DNA of 16,255 nt from an uncultured Prevotella sp. (GTDB lineage: Bacteria; Bacteroidota; Bacteroidia; Bacteroidales; Bacteroidaceae): NCBI GenBank assembly GCA_934202525.1, contig CAKPYB010000058.1, forward strand, positions 1 to 16,255, given 5' to 3'. A model generated the notes under the pieces. The model searched no databases. It worked only from the letters and a program-made list of their open reading frames with translations, and had not been told where the DNA came from. A program made the translations under genes and the position numbers. Positions 15,399 to 16,255 of the stretch are shown here, one piece after another; within the stretch, counting starts at the first letter, position 1; every line of letters starts with the position of its first letter.

Positions 15399-15769
15399 GG
15401 CGGTCCCATCCCGCATAACATGGCGAAGACCTTTGATGGTCCGCCAACCTTAGAGCGAAGCGGTTCCGAGCACCGGAGGGCGGTTACATCCCTAATCCCT
15501 ATGGTAGGGATTTAGGGCTTGGGTATAGGGTAAGGACCCTCCCGCAGGGGTTTCTGTCCCCTACAAGGGGAACCGAAGGGGTCGTAAAGACCATTGAAGA
15601 CAGGTGGGGCAAATATAGCACTGTAGGGCGGTTTCCCTCTTCTTCCCTGAGGTTTCTGTCCCCCGCTAACGGGGGAACCGAAGGGGGTGTAAAGACCATT
15701 GAAGAGGGTCGGGGTGAGAGGTGGAGCCTTCCTTAAGGGTAAGGAAAGACGGGTAGGTTTTCGAAAAAA
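15399..15769. repeat. GC-rich structured repeat, copy E
   Basis: The longest copy. The core is identical to copy D, then it carries CCCTAATCCCT / AGGGATTTAGGG (15490-15517), TCCCCT-ACA-AGGGGA (15558-15572), a second GGGCGGTTT start (15626) with CCCCCG-CTAA-CGGGGG (15659-15674), and CCTTCCTTA / TAAGGAAAG (15727-15748; eight of nine pairs). It ends GGTTTTCGAAAAA about a dozen bases from the stop of the sugar transporter gene, so its hairpins may also serve as that gene's 3' end. Confidence 0.85.
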
Positions 15770-15781
15770 TCCTCCTTTTAT

Positions 15782-16255
15782 CTAAAGAGGAACGTGGCGT
15801 TTCGATAACGCATACGTTCCAATCACCCCATAACAAACTAGCGGTATGAGAAACGCAATCGCCATGCTCCCCGTAGTATCCGCAATATATCCCATGATTA
15901 CCGGAGCAACCGCTCCACCCACTATCGTCATGATAAGCAAGGAAGAAGCAAGCTTGGTCTTTGTCCCCGCATCCCTCAATGCCAATGAGAAGATAGTCGG
16001 AAACATGATGCTCTCTCCCAGATACAAAGCGAAGAAGGCAATGAGAGATAAGGTTCCACTACATACCACCACAATCAGTGTGGCAACAAAGGTGAGGATG
16101 GCGCAGGCCAGCAGCACCAGCCTTGGCTGGATATAATTCATGATGACACCACCAGCCAGTCGGCCGATAAAGAACAGCCCCATTCCGCCAAAGGCGAGAT
16201 ACAGACTGGCAGTCTGCTTCTCTATATGAATACTCTCCTCAGCATAGTTGATGAA
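15782..16255 (-). CDS. FucP-like sugar/H+ symporter (MFS, FHS family), C-terminal part
   Basis: The last 158 codons; the 5' part lies beyond the window. The frame is open to the right edge and reads FINYAEESIHIEKQTASLYLAF, then GGMGLFFIGRLAGGVIMNYIQP. Five or so hydrophobic membrane segments follow, with SIMFPTIFSLALRD and GGAVAPVIMGYIAD, typical of fucose, galactose or glucose permeases of this family. It imports a sugar with protons across the inner membrane; the sugar cannot be told from this end. The gene ends just before repeat copy E and is transcribed toward the toxin-antitoxin units. Confidence 0.88.
   Translation of the reverse strand, partial: FINYAEESIHIEKQTASLYLAFGGMGLFFIGRLAGGVIMNYIQPRLVLLACAILTFVATLIVVVCSGTLSLIAFFALYLGESIMFPTIFSLALRDAGTKTKLASSLLIMTIVGGAVAPVIMGYIADTTGSMAIAFLIPLVCYGVIGTYALSKRHVPL

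Noticed and set aside
10642..15769. CRISPR array or intein as explanation for the repeats
   Set aside because: Copies are 176-371 bases, unequally spaced, with no uniform short repeats and spacers. The inserts lack intein splicing motifs such as a Cys/Ser start and a terminal His-Asn.

Overview
The window looks like the chromosome of a Bacteroidota member, most likely a gut Prevotella/Segatella-type organism. The evidence is the promoter style (several TAnnTTTG -7 boxes, some with an upstream TTG about 20 bases away), the lack of clear Shine-Dalgarno sequences before good genes, a riboswitch-led thiS-thiG-thiC-thiH operon, a lipoprotein C11 (clostripain-like) peptidase, and the repeat content. 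Species cannot be fixed from this sequence alone.

Layout. 1-1302 is the 3' part of valS. It is followed on the + strand by a C11-type lipoprotein peptidase (1391-2671) and a GYF_2/DUF4339 membrane protein (2738-3745). A stretch of about 700 bases (3746-4453) holds a strong hairpin, a promoter-like box, two tiny genes of 29 and 39 codons and an excellent intrinsic terminator. A Fur-family regulator follows (4454-4879). Next is a TPP riboswitch with its own promoter and thiS-thiG-thiC-thiH (5181-9178), ending at a hairpin terminator that also serves the convergent gene on the other strand. No thiE or thiF is present, so the operon makes HMP phosphate (ThiC) and contributes to the thiazole (ThiS, ThiG, ThiH) but depends on genes elsewhere for ThiS adenylation and ring coupling.

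The right half (9253-15780) is all minus strand and unusual. It starts with a large SF2 DEAH helicase whose gene carries two in-frame copies of a structured GC-rich repeat. Then come three toxin-antitoxin-like units: a GNAT acetyltransferase pair with a broken toxin, an intact GNAT pair, and a YafQ/RelE pair. Each unit is preceded by the same 72-base promoter block, an AT-rich stretch and another copy of the GC-rich repeat. The window ends in the 3' part of a FucP-like sugar/H+ symporter.

The most interesting signals are: (i) one repeat family present five times, twice as translated in-frame insertions in helicase loops and three times between toxin-antitoxin units; (ii) hairpins inside that repeat whose stems differ between copies but stay paired; and (iii) unrelated toxin-antitoxin modules behind nearly identical promoters, arranged like cassettes. 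Everything here was read by eye; family names come from motif recognition, not from database searches.
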